Both the position numbers and the translations under genes were made by a program. This document shows positions 1 to 10,761 of a stretch of 64,000 nucleotides of DNA, one piece after another. Under the pieces are notes generated by a model. That model worked only from the letters and a program-made list of their open reading frames with translations, did not search any database and was not told the DNA's origin. The stretch spans positions 310,001 through 374,000 of the forward strand of contig NZ_OY787456.1 of NCBI RefSeq assembly GCF_963678875.1, read 5' to 3'. Origin of the DNA: an uncultured Hyphomonas sp. (GTDB taxonomy: Bacteria; Pseudomonadota; Alphaproteobacteria; Caulobacterales; Hyphomonadaceae). Position 1 is the stretch's first letter; every line of letters begins with the position of its first letter.

Positions 1-2
1 TG

Positions 3-1594
<1,592 letters not shown>

Positions 1595-1598
<4 letters not shown>

Positions 1599-2053
1599 CC
1601 CTCTGCCTCCGGATAGCATGGCCCCTCATAGACCGGCAGGCGCATGTCCATGACGGAGCGGTTGGCATAGGCGATACAGGCCTGGCCGAACCCGCGGATG
1701 ACGTCCGTCGCCTTCGCTTCGGCCCAGGAATGGGCGCAGGCGGCCTGGTCCGCGGCAGGGCCTTCCGCCGAGGCCTGCGCCGTGATGAAGTCCGACACGC
1801 ACCGGCCATAGACCTTCACGCCCAGCAGGAAGCCGTCGCGCAGCGCGCGGGCATCTTCCATCTCCCCGGCGGACTGGAATTCCACGCCTGAAAAGTCCGG
1901 CACGGCCAGCGTGCCGCAGGATTTGGCGACGAGGCCGCGCCCCGCTTGGCTGATCTCCGGCGCGCAGGTGCGATAGTCGCCAGCGGCTTCAACCGGCTCT
2001 GCCATGGCGGGCAGGGCGGTCAGCAGGCTGGCAATCAGGATCGCAAGGCGCAT
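1595..2053 (-). CDS. Exported cysteine-rich protein of unknown function
   Basis: I do not recognise this 152-residue protein. It starts with a clear signal peptide (about 18 residues, ending AMA before EPVEAAG), so it is probably periplasmic. The mature part has six cysteines, which suggests disulphide bonds. Its stop codon overlaps the stop of the convergent ABC ATPase gene by two bases, so both genes end tail to tail. Start at the ATG directly before the signal peptide. Product unknown; real gene likely because of the signal peptide and good codon pattern. Confidence 0.75.
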
Positions 2054-2198
2054 TGGGTCACTCCGTGGGGACTTCCCATTTTATAGACAGAATCGCGAGC
2101 CGGGGCACGCCCTCTTGCTCATCCGGGCGTATCGACACCGCAACCTTGGCTTAAGACCCCCGTGCGAAAGTGGCGTATTCTTCACGAAGGAATGCGCC

Positions 2199-3074
2199 TT
2201 GCCACAGCTGATCGGCCTCATCCTTGTTGTTGCGCTCGTCTTTGGCGGCCTGATCTACACAGGCGGCCACATGGCGATGGAGGCGCTGCCCTTCGAACTC
2301 GCCCTGATCGGCGGGGCAGCGATCGGCACGCTGGTGATCGGGAATTCCCCCGCCGTGGCCAAAGAGGCCGGGGCAGGGGTGCTGAAGGCTTTCTCAGGGT
2401 CCAAGTGGACGCGGGACGATTACCAGTCGCTGCTGGTCCTGCTGGGTACGCTGATGCGGAAAGCCCGCCGGGGCGGCTTCGTCTCCATTGAGGCCGACAT
2501 CGAACAGCCGATGGAGTCCGAAACCTTCGCCGCCGCGCCTGCCATACGCGACGATGACGCGGCGCGGTCCCTCATCTGCGATGCTTTCCGCCTGATGGCG
2601 CTCGACCTGTCGGACCCGGCCCGCGCCGAGGCGCATATGGACCAGTCCATCCACCAGAACCTTGGCCGCCGCATGAAGGCCGTCGCCGCGCTGCACACCG
2701 TGGCCGACGCGCTACCCGCGCTCGGCATCGTCGCCGCCGTACTGGGCATCATCCGCACCATGGGCTCGATCGACCAGTCGCCCGCCGTGCTGGGCGCGAT
2801 GATCGGCTCGGCGCTGCTCGGCACCTTCCTCGGCGTCTTCCTCGCCTATGGCGTCGTAGGGCCGCTGGCCGCCCGTTTCGGACAGGTTGTGGAAGACGAA
2901 GCCATCATGCTGGAGACCGCCCGCACCACGCTCGCCGCCTTCGGCAGCGGCATCCAGCCGGGCATCTGCGTCGAACTCGGCCGCGCCGCCATCCCGGCAG
3001 ACCTCCGCCCGGATGCGGGGGAGGTGGAGCGCGCGTCGACGGCGGCTCGTTTTGCAGGCCGCCGCGCCGCATAG
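2199..3074 (+). CDS. motA: Flagellar motor stator protein MotA
   Basis: MotA with MotB forms the proton-driven stator that turns the flagellum. I place the start at a TTG at 2199, preceded by an AAGGA-type ribosome site, giving 291 residues, the usual length for alphaproteobacterial MotA. An upstream ATG at 2004 would add 65 residues without family resemblance. The protein opens LPQLIGLILVVALVFGG (first membrane segment), has a cytoplasmic region with arginines (RKARRGGF) and ends with the Pro-containing helices ALPALGIVAAVLGIIRT and FLGVFLAYGVVGPLA. No motB lies nearby; as I recall, motA and motB are also unlinked in Caulobacter. Confidence 0.93.
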   Translation: MPQLIGLILVVALVFGGLIYTGGHMAMEALPFELALIGGAAIGTLVIGNSPAVAKEAGAGVLKAFSGSKWTRDDYQSLLVLLGTLMRKARRGGFVSIEADIEQPMESETFAAAPAIRDDDAARSLICDAFRLMALDLSDPARAEAHMDQSIHQNLGRRMKAVAALHTVADALPALGIVAAVLGIIRTMGSIDQSPAVLGAMIGSALLGTFLGVFLAYGVVGPLAARFGQVVEDEAIMLETARTTLAAFGSGIQPGICVELGRAAIPADLRPDAGEVERASTAARFAGRRAA

Positions 3075-3112
3075 ATTGACCCCGCGGGCGACGCACCTAA
3101 ACACTCCCCGCA

Positions 3113-4123
3113 ATGCCTGAACTTCGCCTCGCCACCTTCAATTGCGAAAATCTGATGATGCGCTGCGACTTTGCCCATGCGGGCATTGCGCGGGCGCGTG
3201 AGCGGCTGACCGAGGTCGACGATGCGGCGGTCGCCGCGCAGGTGGATTCGGTCTTCAACGTGCTGTCGGAGGATGACCGGACGCTGACCGCGGAGGCGCT
3301 GTCGGTCACGCAGGCCGAGGTCTGCGCCCTGCAGGAGGTGGAGAACCTCGTCACGCTCACGGCGTTCGACACGCGCTACCTGGCGCGGTGGTCAGGGGAG
3401 GCGTTCGAGGAGCGTGTCCTGCTGGAGGGGAATGACAGCCGCGGCATCGATGTCGGCCTCCTGTCGCGCCTTCCGGTCATCCATTACCGCAGCCATGCGC
3501 GGGAAACCTATGGCCGCCTGGGGCTGAAGCCGCCAAATGGACTGAGCGTCAATGACTATGCCTTCCGGCGCGACTGCCTTGAAGCGGACATCCTGAAGGA
3601 CGGGCGCGTGCTGACGCTTTTCGTCTGTCATTTCAAGTCGATGTATGGCGGGCGCCACAAGACGCGCGCCATCCGGCAGGCCGAGGCGCAGGCCGTGCGC
3701 CAGCTGATCGAGCGGCGGTTTCCCGACCCGGCCAATGCCGAATGGGTGATCCTCGGCGATTTCAACGACTATTTCGAGCGTGACGGGCAGGCCCTGCACG
3801 ATCATGGCCTCGGGCCGCTGATCGATGACGGGTTCGCTGTCGATCTCGCCACCCGCGCCATCGCCGATCCCTATGACCGGTGGACCCACCACTATAATGG
3901 CGACGACACTTATGGCGCGCTGGACCACATCTTCCTCTCCCCGGCACTTGCGCAGCGCAATGCGAGACCACACGTACGCATCGTTCGCGCGGGAACCCCG
4001 TTCCGCGCGCGGCGTTATGAGGGGGCACGTTTTCCGGGCGTAGGCTGGAGCGAGCCGAAGGCTTCGGATCATTGTCCGCTGGCCGCGACACTGCAGTTTG
4101 AAGGACGCCCGCTGGAGCCGTAA
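3113..4123 (+). CDS. Endonuclease/exonuclease/phosphatase-fold hydrolase
   Basis: A 336-residue member of the EEP superfamily, which cleaves phosphodiester or phosphomonoester bonds in nucleic acids, lipids or inositol phosphates. Seen motifs: RLATFNCEN at the N-terminus, catalytic Glu in LQEVENL, GIDVGLL, the Asp/Asn motif LGDFNDYF near residue 220, and SDHCPLA near the C-terminus with the catalytic His. There is no signal peptide, so it is probably cytoplasmic. It starts 38 bases after motA and could be co-transcribed. The exact substrate is unknown. Confidence 0.85.
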   Translation: MPELRLATFNCENLMMRCDFAHAGIARARERLTEVDDAAVAAQVDSVFNVLSEDDRTLTAEALSVTQAEVCALQEVENLVTLTAFDTRYLARWSGEAFEERVLLEGNDSRGIDVGLLSRLPVIHYRSHARETYGRLGLKPPNGLSVNDYAFRRDCLEADILKDGRVLTLFVCHFKSMYGGRHKTRAIRQAEAQAVRQLIERRFPDPANAEWVILGDFNDYFERDGQALHDHGLGPLIDDGFAVDLATRAIADPYDRWTHHYNGDDTYGALDHIFLSPALAQRNARPHVRIVRAGTPFRARRYEGARFPGVGWSEPKASDHCPLAATLQFEGRPLEP

Positions 4124-4170
4124 GATACGTTCCGGCACAGCATATTTCTGTATATTTGGAGGCCGCAGCC

Positions 4171-4695
4171 ATGTCCCGCTTAGACACGCTGGTCGAAACC
4201 GTTGAGACCTATCAGGCGCTGGCCGCCGAAAATTACGACCGGATCCGGGGCCTCGCCGAACAGATCCGCGGCGGCCTTTGCGACTATATCGGCATGGGCG
4301 AGATACCCTGCGTCTACCTGGTGCCGCCAAAAGGGCAGTTTCAGCCGAAAGCCTATGGTGATGCGGCCTTTTCGATGCCGCCGCGCGGGTTTCGCACGCT
4401 GTCGCCGGTGGCGTTCGGCCTCGCCGTGCGCCTGTCCCGGGGCAATGACTGGTTGCGCGTCACGATGGAGTGCCGGAAAATCGGGGAGACTTTCAAAGTC
4501 AGCATCGAGGACGGTTCGGAATACGAATTCAAGCTGCCTCTCAGTTTCGAGACCCAGCTGCCCTTCTATGATCACATCTATTCCCACATTCTGAACTGGT
4601 TTGCCGACCAGATCGAACGCTACAAGAATGGCGAATACGGCAGCCGGGTGATCGGCTTCGACTTCGCAGATGACACGGTCCAGCAGGACGTTTAG
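4171..4695 (+). CDS. Conserved-looking hypothetical protein
   Basis: A 174-residue soluble protein that I do not recognise. The start at 4171 is chosen because GGAGG lies eight bases upstream; an in-frame start 15 bases earlier would overlap that site. The protein begins MSRLDTLVETVETYQALAAE, has no membrane segment or signal peptide, and contains a Pro-rich stretch (FSMPPRGFRTLSPVAFG) followed by alternating strands. It sits between the EEP hydrolase and the antiporter on the same strand. Nothing suggests a specific function. Confidence 0.75.
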   Translation: MSRLDTLVETVETYQALAAENYDRIRGLAEQIRGGLCDYIGMGEIPCVYLVPPKGQFQPKAYGDAAFSMPPRGFRTLSPVAFGLAVRLSRGNDWLRVTMECRKIGETFKVSIEDGSEYEFKLPLSFETQLPFYDHIYSHILNWFADQIERYKNGEYGSRVIGFDFADDTVQQDV

Positions 4696-4730
4696 GTTTC
4701 CGCAGGGGCATCACCTGAGATGGGGCATAT

Positions 4731-6671
4731 ATGAACGGCTTTGACATTGCCCTGGCGAGTGCGGGGTCAAGCGAGCTTATCTTTGCCTGCGCCCTGATCG
4801 GGGCGCTGGGCATCGGCGCGCAATGGCTCGCCTGGCGGCTTCAGGCGCCGGCCATCGTGCTGATGGCGCTGGCTGGCCTTGCCGTGGGGCCGCTCTGGGC
4901 CGTCCTCTTCGGCGAAGCGCTGCTGGACCCGCAGCGCGTGTTCAATGGCGGCGGCAAGGAGCTGCTGCGCCCCATCGTGTCGCTGGCCGTGGCCGTGATC
5001 CTGTTCGAGGGCGGACTCGTCCTGAAATTCGAGTCGCTGCGCGAAGCCGGCGCCGCCGTGCGCCGCATGGTCTTCATTGGCGGGCCGCTGGCCTGGCTGC
5101 TCGGCACGTTTGCCGCCCGTTACGCGGCCGGGCTCGACTGGGGCAGTGCCGTCGTGTTTGCGGGCGTGATGGTGGTTACCGGGCCGACCGTGATCATGCC
5201 GCTGCTGCGCCAGTCCAAGCTGGGCGGCAGGCCAGGGGCCTTCCTGAAATGGGAGGGCATCGTCAACGACCCGGTGGGCGCCCTGTTTGCCGTGGCCGCC
5301 TTTGAGATCATCCGCGTCGCGGCGACCGGCGAGTCGATCCTCGGCAAGGGCACGATGATCGTCTTCGCCGCTGCGCTGGGCGTTGGCCTCGGCATCGCCT
5401 TCGGCCTCGGCATGGTGCGCGCCTTCCGCCAGGGCTGGACGCCGGAATACCTGAAGGCGCCGATCATCTTCGCCTCGATCATCTTCTGCTACGCATTGGC
5501 CGAGATGATCGAGAAGGAAATCGGCCTCGTCGCCGTGACCGCCTATGGCATGACGCTGGCCAATTCGCGCCTCGCCGGCCTCAACGAGCTGCGCAAGTTC
5601 AAGGAAGACATTGCCGTCCTGCTGGTCTCCGGCGTGTTCGTCATCCTGACCGCCAACCTGACGCCGGACGTCATCCGCCGGGCGCTGACCTGGAACACGC
5701 TCGCCTTCCTGATGGTGATGCTGTTCGTGGTGCGCCCGCTGTCGGTCTGGATCTCCACCTTTGGCACGCTGAAGCGGAACGAGGCCCTGCTGCTCGGCTG
5801 GATTGCCCCGCGCGGCGTGGTGGCCGTGGCCGTCTCCAGCCTGTTTGCGACGCTCCTCTATGACCTTGGCCGGCAGGGCGATTCCAAATTCTACTTCTCC
5901 GGCGCCGAACAGATCACGCCGCTGGCCTTTGCCATGGTGTTCACGACGGTCGTGCTGCACGGCTTCACCATCGGCCCGCTGGCCCGGCGTCTCGGCCTTG
6001 CCCGCAAGGAGCGGCCGGGTGTGCTGCTGGTCGGCGTCAATCCGTGGAGCATCGACTTTGCCCGCACGCTCAAGGATATCGGCATCGAGCCGATCCTGGC
6101 GGACAATACCTGGCGCCGCCTGCGGCCTGCGCGCGAAGCCGGCCTCAGCACCTTCTTCGGCGAGGTCCTGTCGGAAGATGCTGAAGTGCGGCTGGACCAT
6201 TCGGCCTTCGACCAGGTGCTCGGCCTGTCGGCGAACGAGCCCTACAATGCCCTCGTTTCCAGCCATTTTGCGCCCGAGCTTGGCCGCCACAAGGTGTTCC
6301 AGCTCTCCGCGCAGGAGACCGAGGAAGACGATCACCGCACGCTCGGCCTCTCCACGCGTGGCCGCACGCTGATCCGCCGGGGTCGCAGCTATGACAGCCT
6401 GATCCGCGACCATTATCGCGGTTGGGAGTTCTCCAAGACGCGCCTGACCGAGACCTATGATATCGAGCATTTCAAACGCGACCGGCCCAAGGCCGACATC
6501 GTGGCGGAGCTTCGTCCGGACGGCACGCTGAATTTCCTCGGGCCGCATCGTGAGGTGAAGGGCGGGGAAGGTGTCATGCTGATCAGCTTCGGTCCGCAGC
6601 GCGAGGCGGAAACGCCGGCAATCGAGGCGGCCGAGGAGGCGGCTGCCGGATCGTCTGCCCCGGCCAGATAG
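4731..6671 (+). CDS. Cation/proton antiporter, CPA1/NhaP-like, with C-terminal TrkA-like domain
   Basis: A 646-residue inner-membrane antiporter that would exchange Na+ or K+ for protons in pH and salt control. Residues 1 to about 415 are strongly hydrophobic with about a dozen helices, including VVFAGVMVVTGPTVIMPLL and GWIAPRGVVAVAVSSLF, typical of Na+/H+ exchangers. Residues about 430-550 look like a degenerate nucleotide-binding TrkA-N domain (GVLLVGVNPWSIDFARTL), and about 590-625 like TrkA-C (LNFLGPHREVKGGEGVMLIS). The glycine motif is not canonical, so ligand binding is uncertain. Ion preference cannot be told from the sequence. Confidence 0.9.
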   Translation: MNGFDIALASAGSSELIFACALIGALGIGAQWLAWRLQAPAIVLMALAGLAVGPLWAVLFGEALLDPQRVFNGGGKELLRPIVSLAVAVILFEGGLVLKFESLREAGAAVRRMVFIGGPLAWLLGTFAARYAAGLDWGSAVVFAGVMVVTGPTVIMPLLRQSKLGGRPGAFLKWEGIVNDPVGALFAVAAFEIIRVAATGESILGKGTMIVFAAALGVGLGIAFGLGMVRAFRQGWTPEYLKAPIIFASIIFCYALAEMIEKEIGLVAVTAYGMTLANSRLAGLNELRKFKEDIAVLLVSGVFVILTANLTPDVIRRALTWNTLAFLMVMLFVVRPLSVWISTFGTLKRNEALLLGWIAPRGVVAVAVSSLFATLLYDLGRQGDSKFYFSGAEQITPLAFAMVFTTVVLHGFTIGPLARRLGLARKERPGVLLVGVNPWSIDFARTLKDIGIEPILADNTWRRLRPAREAGLSTFFGEVLSEDAEVRLDHSAFDQVLGLSANEPYNALVSSHFAPELGRHKVFQLSAQETEEDDHRTLGLSTRGRTLIRRGRSYDSLIRDHYRGWEFSKTRLTETYDIEHFKRDRPKADIVAELRPDGTLNFLGPHREVKGGEGVMLISFGPQREAETPAIEAAEEAAAGSSAPAR

Positions 6672-6776
6672 TATCTGGGTTCGAAATCCGTATGATGGAC
6701 TGAGGGCGTGCGCGGGACGGCATGATCGTCGCCGGTCATGCCTTGGAGTGCGCCCAATTCTTTGTTTTTGTACGGA

Positions 6777-7505
6777 TTACTCGCCGGCCGCCTGCAGGCC
6801 GGCCCCATGGCTGCGCAGCCATGACCGGTGATGCTTCCAGTCAGGGCAGCATTTTGACACCTGTGCCCAGAATTTCGGCGAGTGATTCATCTCGAGGATA
6901 TGGGCGCATTCATGCGCCGCCACATAGTCGAGGACTTCCGGAGGGGCCATGATCAGACGCCAGGAAAAGGAGAGCTGGCCGTCATGCGTGCACGAGCCCC
7001 AGCGCGAGCGCGTATCCTTCACCGAAATGCTCTTGTGGGTGACGCCCAGCGTCGCCGTGTGGCGCTTCACGGCGCGGGTCAGATCCGCCCTTGCCTGCTT
7101 CTTCAGGAAGCGCAGCACGCGCAGCTCCATAGTTTCCGGGTCTCCCGGAACACTCAGTAATCTCGGGGAAATTTCGTCTTCCGGCCAGATTTTCGCAATG
7201 CGTCCTTCGCCTTGCGCAGTCAGCTGCAGCGGCGCGCCGCGATACTGGATCATGGCGCCTTCCTCGAACCTGACGGGTTCCGGCAGGTGCTGCAGGCGCA
7301 TCGAAATCCAGTCGGCGCGTTCTGCTGCAAACGCGGCAGCATCCTTGATCTGGCGGCGTGACGGGGCCACGGCAACGGCCTCGCGGCGGCGCTCATCGAG
7401 GCGCAGAATCAGCCGTCTTGCCTTGGCATTCACCTCGAACCTGACCCGCACACGCTGCCCGTTGGGGGCACGCAATGTCATTGTCTGGCCATTGTTGTAG
7501 GTCAT
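6777..7505 (-). CDS. YgjP-like (DUF45/WLM) zinc metallohydrolase
   Basis: A 242-residue protein with the zinc motif HECAH followed by ILEMNHSPKFW near residue 205, the pattern of the YgjP/DUF45 family related to SprT and M48 peptidases. The N-terminal half carries the family's basic region (RLILRLDERRREAVAVAP). GGAAG lies ahead of the chosen ATG. Members have been called metalloproteases, and E. coli YgjP has been linked to nucleotide pyrophosphatase activity, so the reaction is unsettled. It faces the antiporter gene tail to tail across a 105-base gap in which I see nothing clear. Confidence 0.85.
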   Translation of the reverse strand: MTYNNGQTMTLRAPNGQRVRVRFEVNAKARRLILRLDERRREAVAVAPSRRQIKDAAAFAAERADWISMRLQHLPEPVRFEEGAMIQYRGAPLQLTAQGEGRIAKIWPEDEISPRLLSVPGDPETMELRVLRFLKKQARADLTRAVKRHTATLGVTHKSISVKDTRSRWGSCTHDGQLSFSWRLIMAPPEVLDYVAAHECAHILEMNHSPKFWAQVSKCCPDWKHHRSWLRSHGAGLQAAGE

Positions 7506-7574
7506 TGCTAAGACTTCCGCTGTCGCGCCGGATTCGCGTGTATTCCAATACCCAATTACTTAGAGGGCCAACCC

Positions 7575-9191
7575 ATGAAATATTTGCTGACGGGCGTTGC
7601 CGCCATCACCATGCTTACGGCTTGCGGGCAGAAAGACAAGCCGGATGACGCCGTCGCTCCGTCGGGAGTCGTCTTCTCGGAATCCAAAGTTCCATCCTAC
7701 TCAGTCCAGAAAGGGGATGCAGGCACGGCTGCCGCCGCCCTCGCTGCCATGTCGCTTGAGACATCCGGCTCCGGCAATGTCTCCTGGGACAAGCGGGACC
7801 TGAGCGGTGACAAGGCCGTGTTCAGCGGCGTCACCATCGTGACCTCCGCCTATGAAGGCGATGACGAGGTTGCCTCCGAACTCGACGGCGCCGACCTGAC
7901 GGTCGCGACGCTCGAACTGGACGGCCTCGGCATGAAGGATGGCGAGCCGAACTTCTCGCGCATCCTGCTCAGCGACATCACCTTCGTGCCGACAGATCCG
8001 GAAGAGGCCGAGCACGGCTCCGGCAAGATCGGCACGATCGAATTGGTCAACCCGTCGCCGGAAACGGCCAGTTGGGTCGCTGACCTGTTCTCGGAGGACG
8101 AGGCGCCGGACCTGCCGCAAGGCGATGCGCTCGCCTTCGACCATTGGGCCGTCAAGGATGTCGATTTCCGCATTGATGACCCGGAAGGGGAGCAGGGCAC
8201 CTTTACTATCGGCACGATCGAGGTGACCGGCCTCAAGGAGCAGGCGGCTGCCCTGATGAAGCTGAATGGCCTGACCTTCGACATGGTCGATCCGGTCGAA
8301 GACACCACGATGAAATTCAATCTCGCCTCCATCGAGATGCGAGGCGCAGACCTTGGCCTGCTGGCCGATGCCTCGGAAGATGCAGCGGACCCGGAAGAAG
8401 TCTCGCAGATGATGAATCTCGCCGGTCAGGACCCGGCCAATCCGGGTTATGAGTCGCTGAAGCTCAATGGCTTCGACATGGACCTTGCCGGCGTGAAGAT
8501 CGACATGCCGAAACTCGTCTCCGCCGTTGGCCGCGACAAGAAGAATTCCGTCGTCGCGGTGAAGACCGAGCCGTTCAAGGTTTCTCTGACCACGGACGAG
8601 GGCAAGTATGGCGAACAACTCGCCGGCCAGCTCGCCATGCTCGGCTATGAGACGCTGGAACTGTCCGGTGCCGGATACCAGACCTATGACGAGGCGTCCG
8701 ATCTCACCACCTATGTCAAAGGCGAGAATTTCTGGGAGCTGAAGGACGGGTTCCGCATCGATTTCGGCGCAAAATTTGCCGGTGCCAAGGCGATGGCCGA
8801 GGCCGAAGCCTCCGACGATCCGTCCGACATGCTGGACGAGACGCTGGCCAACATGATCATCCACAATATGGAACTGTCGCTCGACGATGACGGCTTCATG
8901 GACCGGGCCTTCAACGCCTATGCCGCCCAGTCCGGGCAGGACCCGCAGGAGATCCGCAACCAGGTGACCGGCCTTCTGGCGATGGCACCGATGATGGCAG
9001 CGGGCAGCGGCATCGATCCGGAGCTGCTGACCGAGGCCTCCACGGCGCTGTCCAGCTTCGTGACCAGCCCCAAGACGCTGACCATCAAGCTCGCCCCGGC
9101 CGAGCCGCTGGCCATGTCCACGCTGGCCGAGATGGAAGACCCGTCGGCGCTGACGAAGGAGTCGCTCGGCTTCTCCGCCGCCAACGAATAG
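7575..9191 (+). CDS. Large lipoprotein of unknown function
   Basis: A 538-residue protein with a lipoprotein signal (MKYLLTGVAAITMLTAC, lipobox LTAC at about residues 14-17), so it should be lipid-anchored in the envelope. A GAGG ribosome site precedes it. The mature protein is strongly acidic, with many short beta-like repeats about differential residues such as LELDGLGMK, LKLNGFDMDLAG and LELSGAG, suggesting a repeating beta-sheet architecture of the AsmA or DUF945 type, though I cannot assign a family. It ends in a strong terminator and appears monocistronic. Confidence 0.82.
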   Translation: MKYLLTGVAAITMLTACGQKDKPDDAVAPSGVVFSESKVPSYSVQKGDAGTAAAALAAMSLETSGSGNVSWDKRDLSGDKAVFSGVTIVTSAYEGDDEVASELDGADLTVATLELDGLGMKDGEPNFSRILLSDITFVPTDPEEAEHGSGKIGTIELVNPSPETASWVADLFSEDEAPDLPQGDALAFDHWAVKDVDFRIDDPEGEQGTFTIGTIEVTGLKEQAAALMKLNGLTFDMVDPVEDTTMKFNLASIEMRGADLGLLADASEDAADPEEVSQMMNLAGQDPANPGYESLKLNGFDMDLAGVKIDMPKLVSAVGRDKKNSVVAVKTEPFKVSLTTDEGKYGEQLAGQLAMLGYETLELSGAGYQTYDEASDLTTYVKGENFWELKDGFRIDFGAKFAGAKAMAEAEASDDPSDMLDETLANMIIHNMELSLDDDGFMDRAFNAYAAQSGQDPQEIRNQVTGLLAMAPMMAAGSGIDPELLTEASTALSSFVTSPKTLTIKLAPAEPLAMSTLAEMEDPSALTKESLGFSAANE

Positions 9192-9211
9192 GCGCAACCA
9201 CCCCATGACAG

Positions 9212-9250
9212 GCGCGCGCATCCGGCTGGGTGCGCGCGCTTTTCTTTTTT
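9212..9250 (+). terminator. Rho-independent terminator after the lipoprotein gene
   Basis: A nine-base perfect inverted repeat (GCGCGCGCA at 9212-9220 and TGCGCGCGC at 9231-9239) with a ten-base loop is followed by a T-rich tract up to 9250. It lies 20 bases after the lipoprotein stop and ahead of the YmdB-like gene. Confidence 0.9.
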
Positions 9251-9276
9251 GCGGGCCGGGTGCATAGCGTTTCCTC

Positions 9277-10098
9277 ATGAAAATCGCATTTTTCGGAGAC
9301 GTCGTCGGAAAGCCGGGCCGGCAGGCCGTGCTGGACCATTTGCCGGGCCTGAAGGCGCGGTTGCGGCTGGACTTTGCCATCGTCAATGCAGAGAACGCCG
9401 CCGGCGGTTTCGGCCTGACCAGCGCCATCGCGGAAGAGTTCTTCAACGCGGGCGCCGACTGCCTGACCCTTGGCGACCATGCCTGGGACCAGCGCGAGGC
9501 CCTCACCTATATCGAGCGTGAGCCGCGCCTCTTGCGCCCGGTGAACTATCCCGCCGCGGCCAATGCGCCGGGGAAGGGGGCGCATCTCTTCACCCTGCCG
9601 GACGGCCGCCGTATCGGCGTCATCCAGGCGCAGGGCAATGTGTTCATGAAGCAGGCGATGAGCTGCCCCTTCGACGCGGTGGACGCCGCGCTCGATTCCA
9701 TGCCGCTGGGCGCCGTGGCCGATGCCATCGTGGTCGACATGCATTGCGAGGCAACGAGCGAGAAGATGGCCATGGGCCACCATTGCGACGGACGGGCCAG
9801 CCTCGTCGTCGGCAGCCACACCCATGTGCCCACCGCCGACACGATGATCCTCGAAAGCGGCACGGCCTACCAGACCGATGCCGGCATGTGCGGCGACTAT
9901 GACAGCGTCATCGGCATGCAGAAGCAGATCTCGCTCTACCGCTTCCAGACCCAGCTGCCCGGCGAACGCTACCAGCCCGCCCTCGGCGAAGGCACGCTCT
10001 GCGGCACCTATGTCGAAACCGACGACCGCACGGGATTAGCCATCCGTATAGAGCCGATCCGGATTGGCGGCCGGCTGAGCGAGATGGTGCCTGGGTAA
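9277..10098 (+). CDS. YmdB-family calcineurin-like phosphoesterase (probable 2',3'-cyclic nucleotide phosphodiesterase)
   Basis: A 273-residue metallophosphoesterase of the TIGR00282/YmdB type. The N-terminus MKIAFFGDVVGKPGRQ, the metal site NAENAAGGFGLT, the motif GDHAWDQ near residue 70 and VVGSHTHVPTADT near residue 190 fit the family throughout its length. The family includes Bacillus YmdB, a cyclic-nucleotide phosphodiesterase, and metal-binding residues appear intact. In many genomes it is next to yebC or rny genes; here yebC is about 3.5 kb downstream with accessory genes between. No obvious ribosome site is visible. Confidence 0.92.
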   Translation: MKIAFFGDVVGKPGRQAVLDHLPGLKARLRLDFAIVNAENAAGGFGLTSAIAEEFFNAGADCLTLGDHAWDQREALTYIEREPRLLRPVNYPAAANAPGKGAHLFTLPDGRRIGVIQAQGNVFMKQAMSCPFDAVDAALDSMPLGAVADAIVVDMHCEATSEKMAMGHHCDGRASLVVGSHTHVPTADTMILESGTAYQTDAGMCGDYDSVIGMQKQISLYRFQTQLPGERYQPALGEGTLCGTYVETDDRTGLAIRIEPIRIGGRLSEMVPG

Positions 10099-10314
10099 GC
10101 CGGGCGGAGGCCATCAGCGTCTCCACCACCGTCGCGTGGCCTTGACGTCGCAGCGGATCCGAAATCCGGCGCATGCTCCTGTGTTTCCCGCTTGGTTGAG
10201 TAGGGTGACTCCATGGGCGGTAGAGGTAGATTTATCCGCAGATTCAATTTCTATCTTCAATAGATAGTTAAATTGTACTACAATGCTCCAAAAGGTAGAC
10301 AAAGAGGTGGGCTG

Positions 10315-10752
10315 ATGAGGATGCGTTTGCTGGCGGTTGCTGTCTGTTCAGTTTGTGTGGGGTGCGTATCATTTGTGCCGACGCAGTCAGCGTCGATCTA
10401 CAAGGATTTGGAAGAAACCAACAACAATCTGAAAAAGGTCGCGACAGCGATCGATGGAATATATACGGGTACGGACAGTTATGACAGGACGTCCGGGTAT
10501 TATATTGCTGCGTTGGCGTCTGTGAGTTCAGCCAAATCTAAGGCTGAAGGCCGGTCAGCTTACCTGAGAGGCAAGATCGCGGAGGCGCCTGCAAAGAAGG
10601 TCGCTCTTGCTATCGGAAACTGTGAGGCGTCCATTAAAGAGGTCAGAGCCAGACATGAGGCGCAAGGTGTCCTCGATCCTGGTTCGCTCGAACGCCAGAG
10701 TGTGATGGAAACCTGTCAGATTCCAAAAACGATGGAAGAATTGCTCAAATAG
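10315..10752 (+). CDS. Putative lipoprotein, AT-richer accessory gene
   Basis: A 145-residue protein I do not recognise. It starts with a hydrophobic segment ending in a lipobox-like VGC (residues about 14-16), though the residue three before the Cys is itself a Cys, so lipidation is likely but not certain. The remainder is helical (KDLEETNNNLKKVATAI). Two ATGs, at 10315 and 10321, are possible; GAGGTGG at 10304 favours the second by spacing. The gene and its leader are clearly AT-richer than the neighbours. A small inverted repeat (10251-10267, CTATC/GATAG) sits 48 bases upstream and may be an operator. It precedes the next gene by nine bases. Confidence 0.72.
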   Translation: MRMRLLAVAVCSVCVGCVSFVPTQSASIYKDLEETNNNLKKVATAIDGIYTGTDSYDRTSGYYIAALASVSSAKSKAEGRSAYLRGKIAEAPAKKVALAIGNCEASIKEVRARHEAQGVLDPGSLERQSVMETCQIPKTMEELLK

Positions 10753-10761
10753 GGGGGAAGC

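Noticed and set aside
4767..6548. 593-codon minus-strand open frame
   Set aside because: It lies opposite the well-supported antiporter gene and has an unnatural Gln/His/Arg/Gly-rich protein. GC-rich codon bias creates such mirror frames.
7701..9506. 601-codon minus-strand open frame
   Set aside because: Antisense to the lipoprotein gene, with low-complexity composition and no domain.
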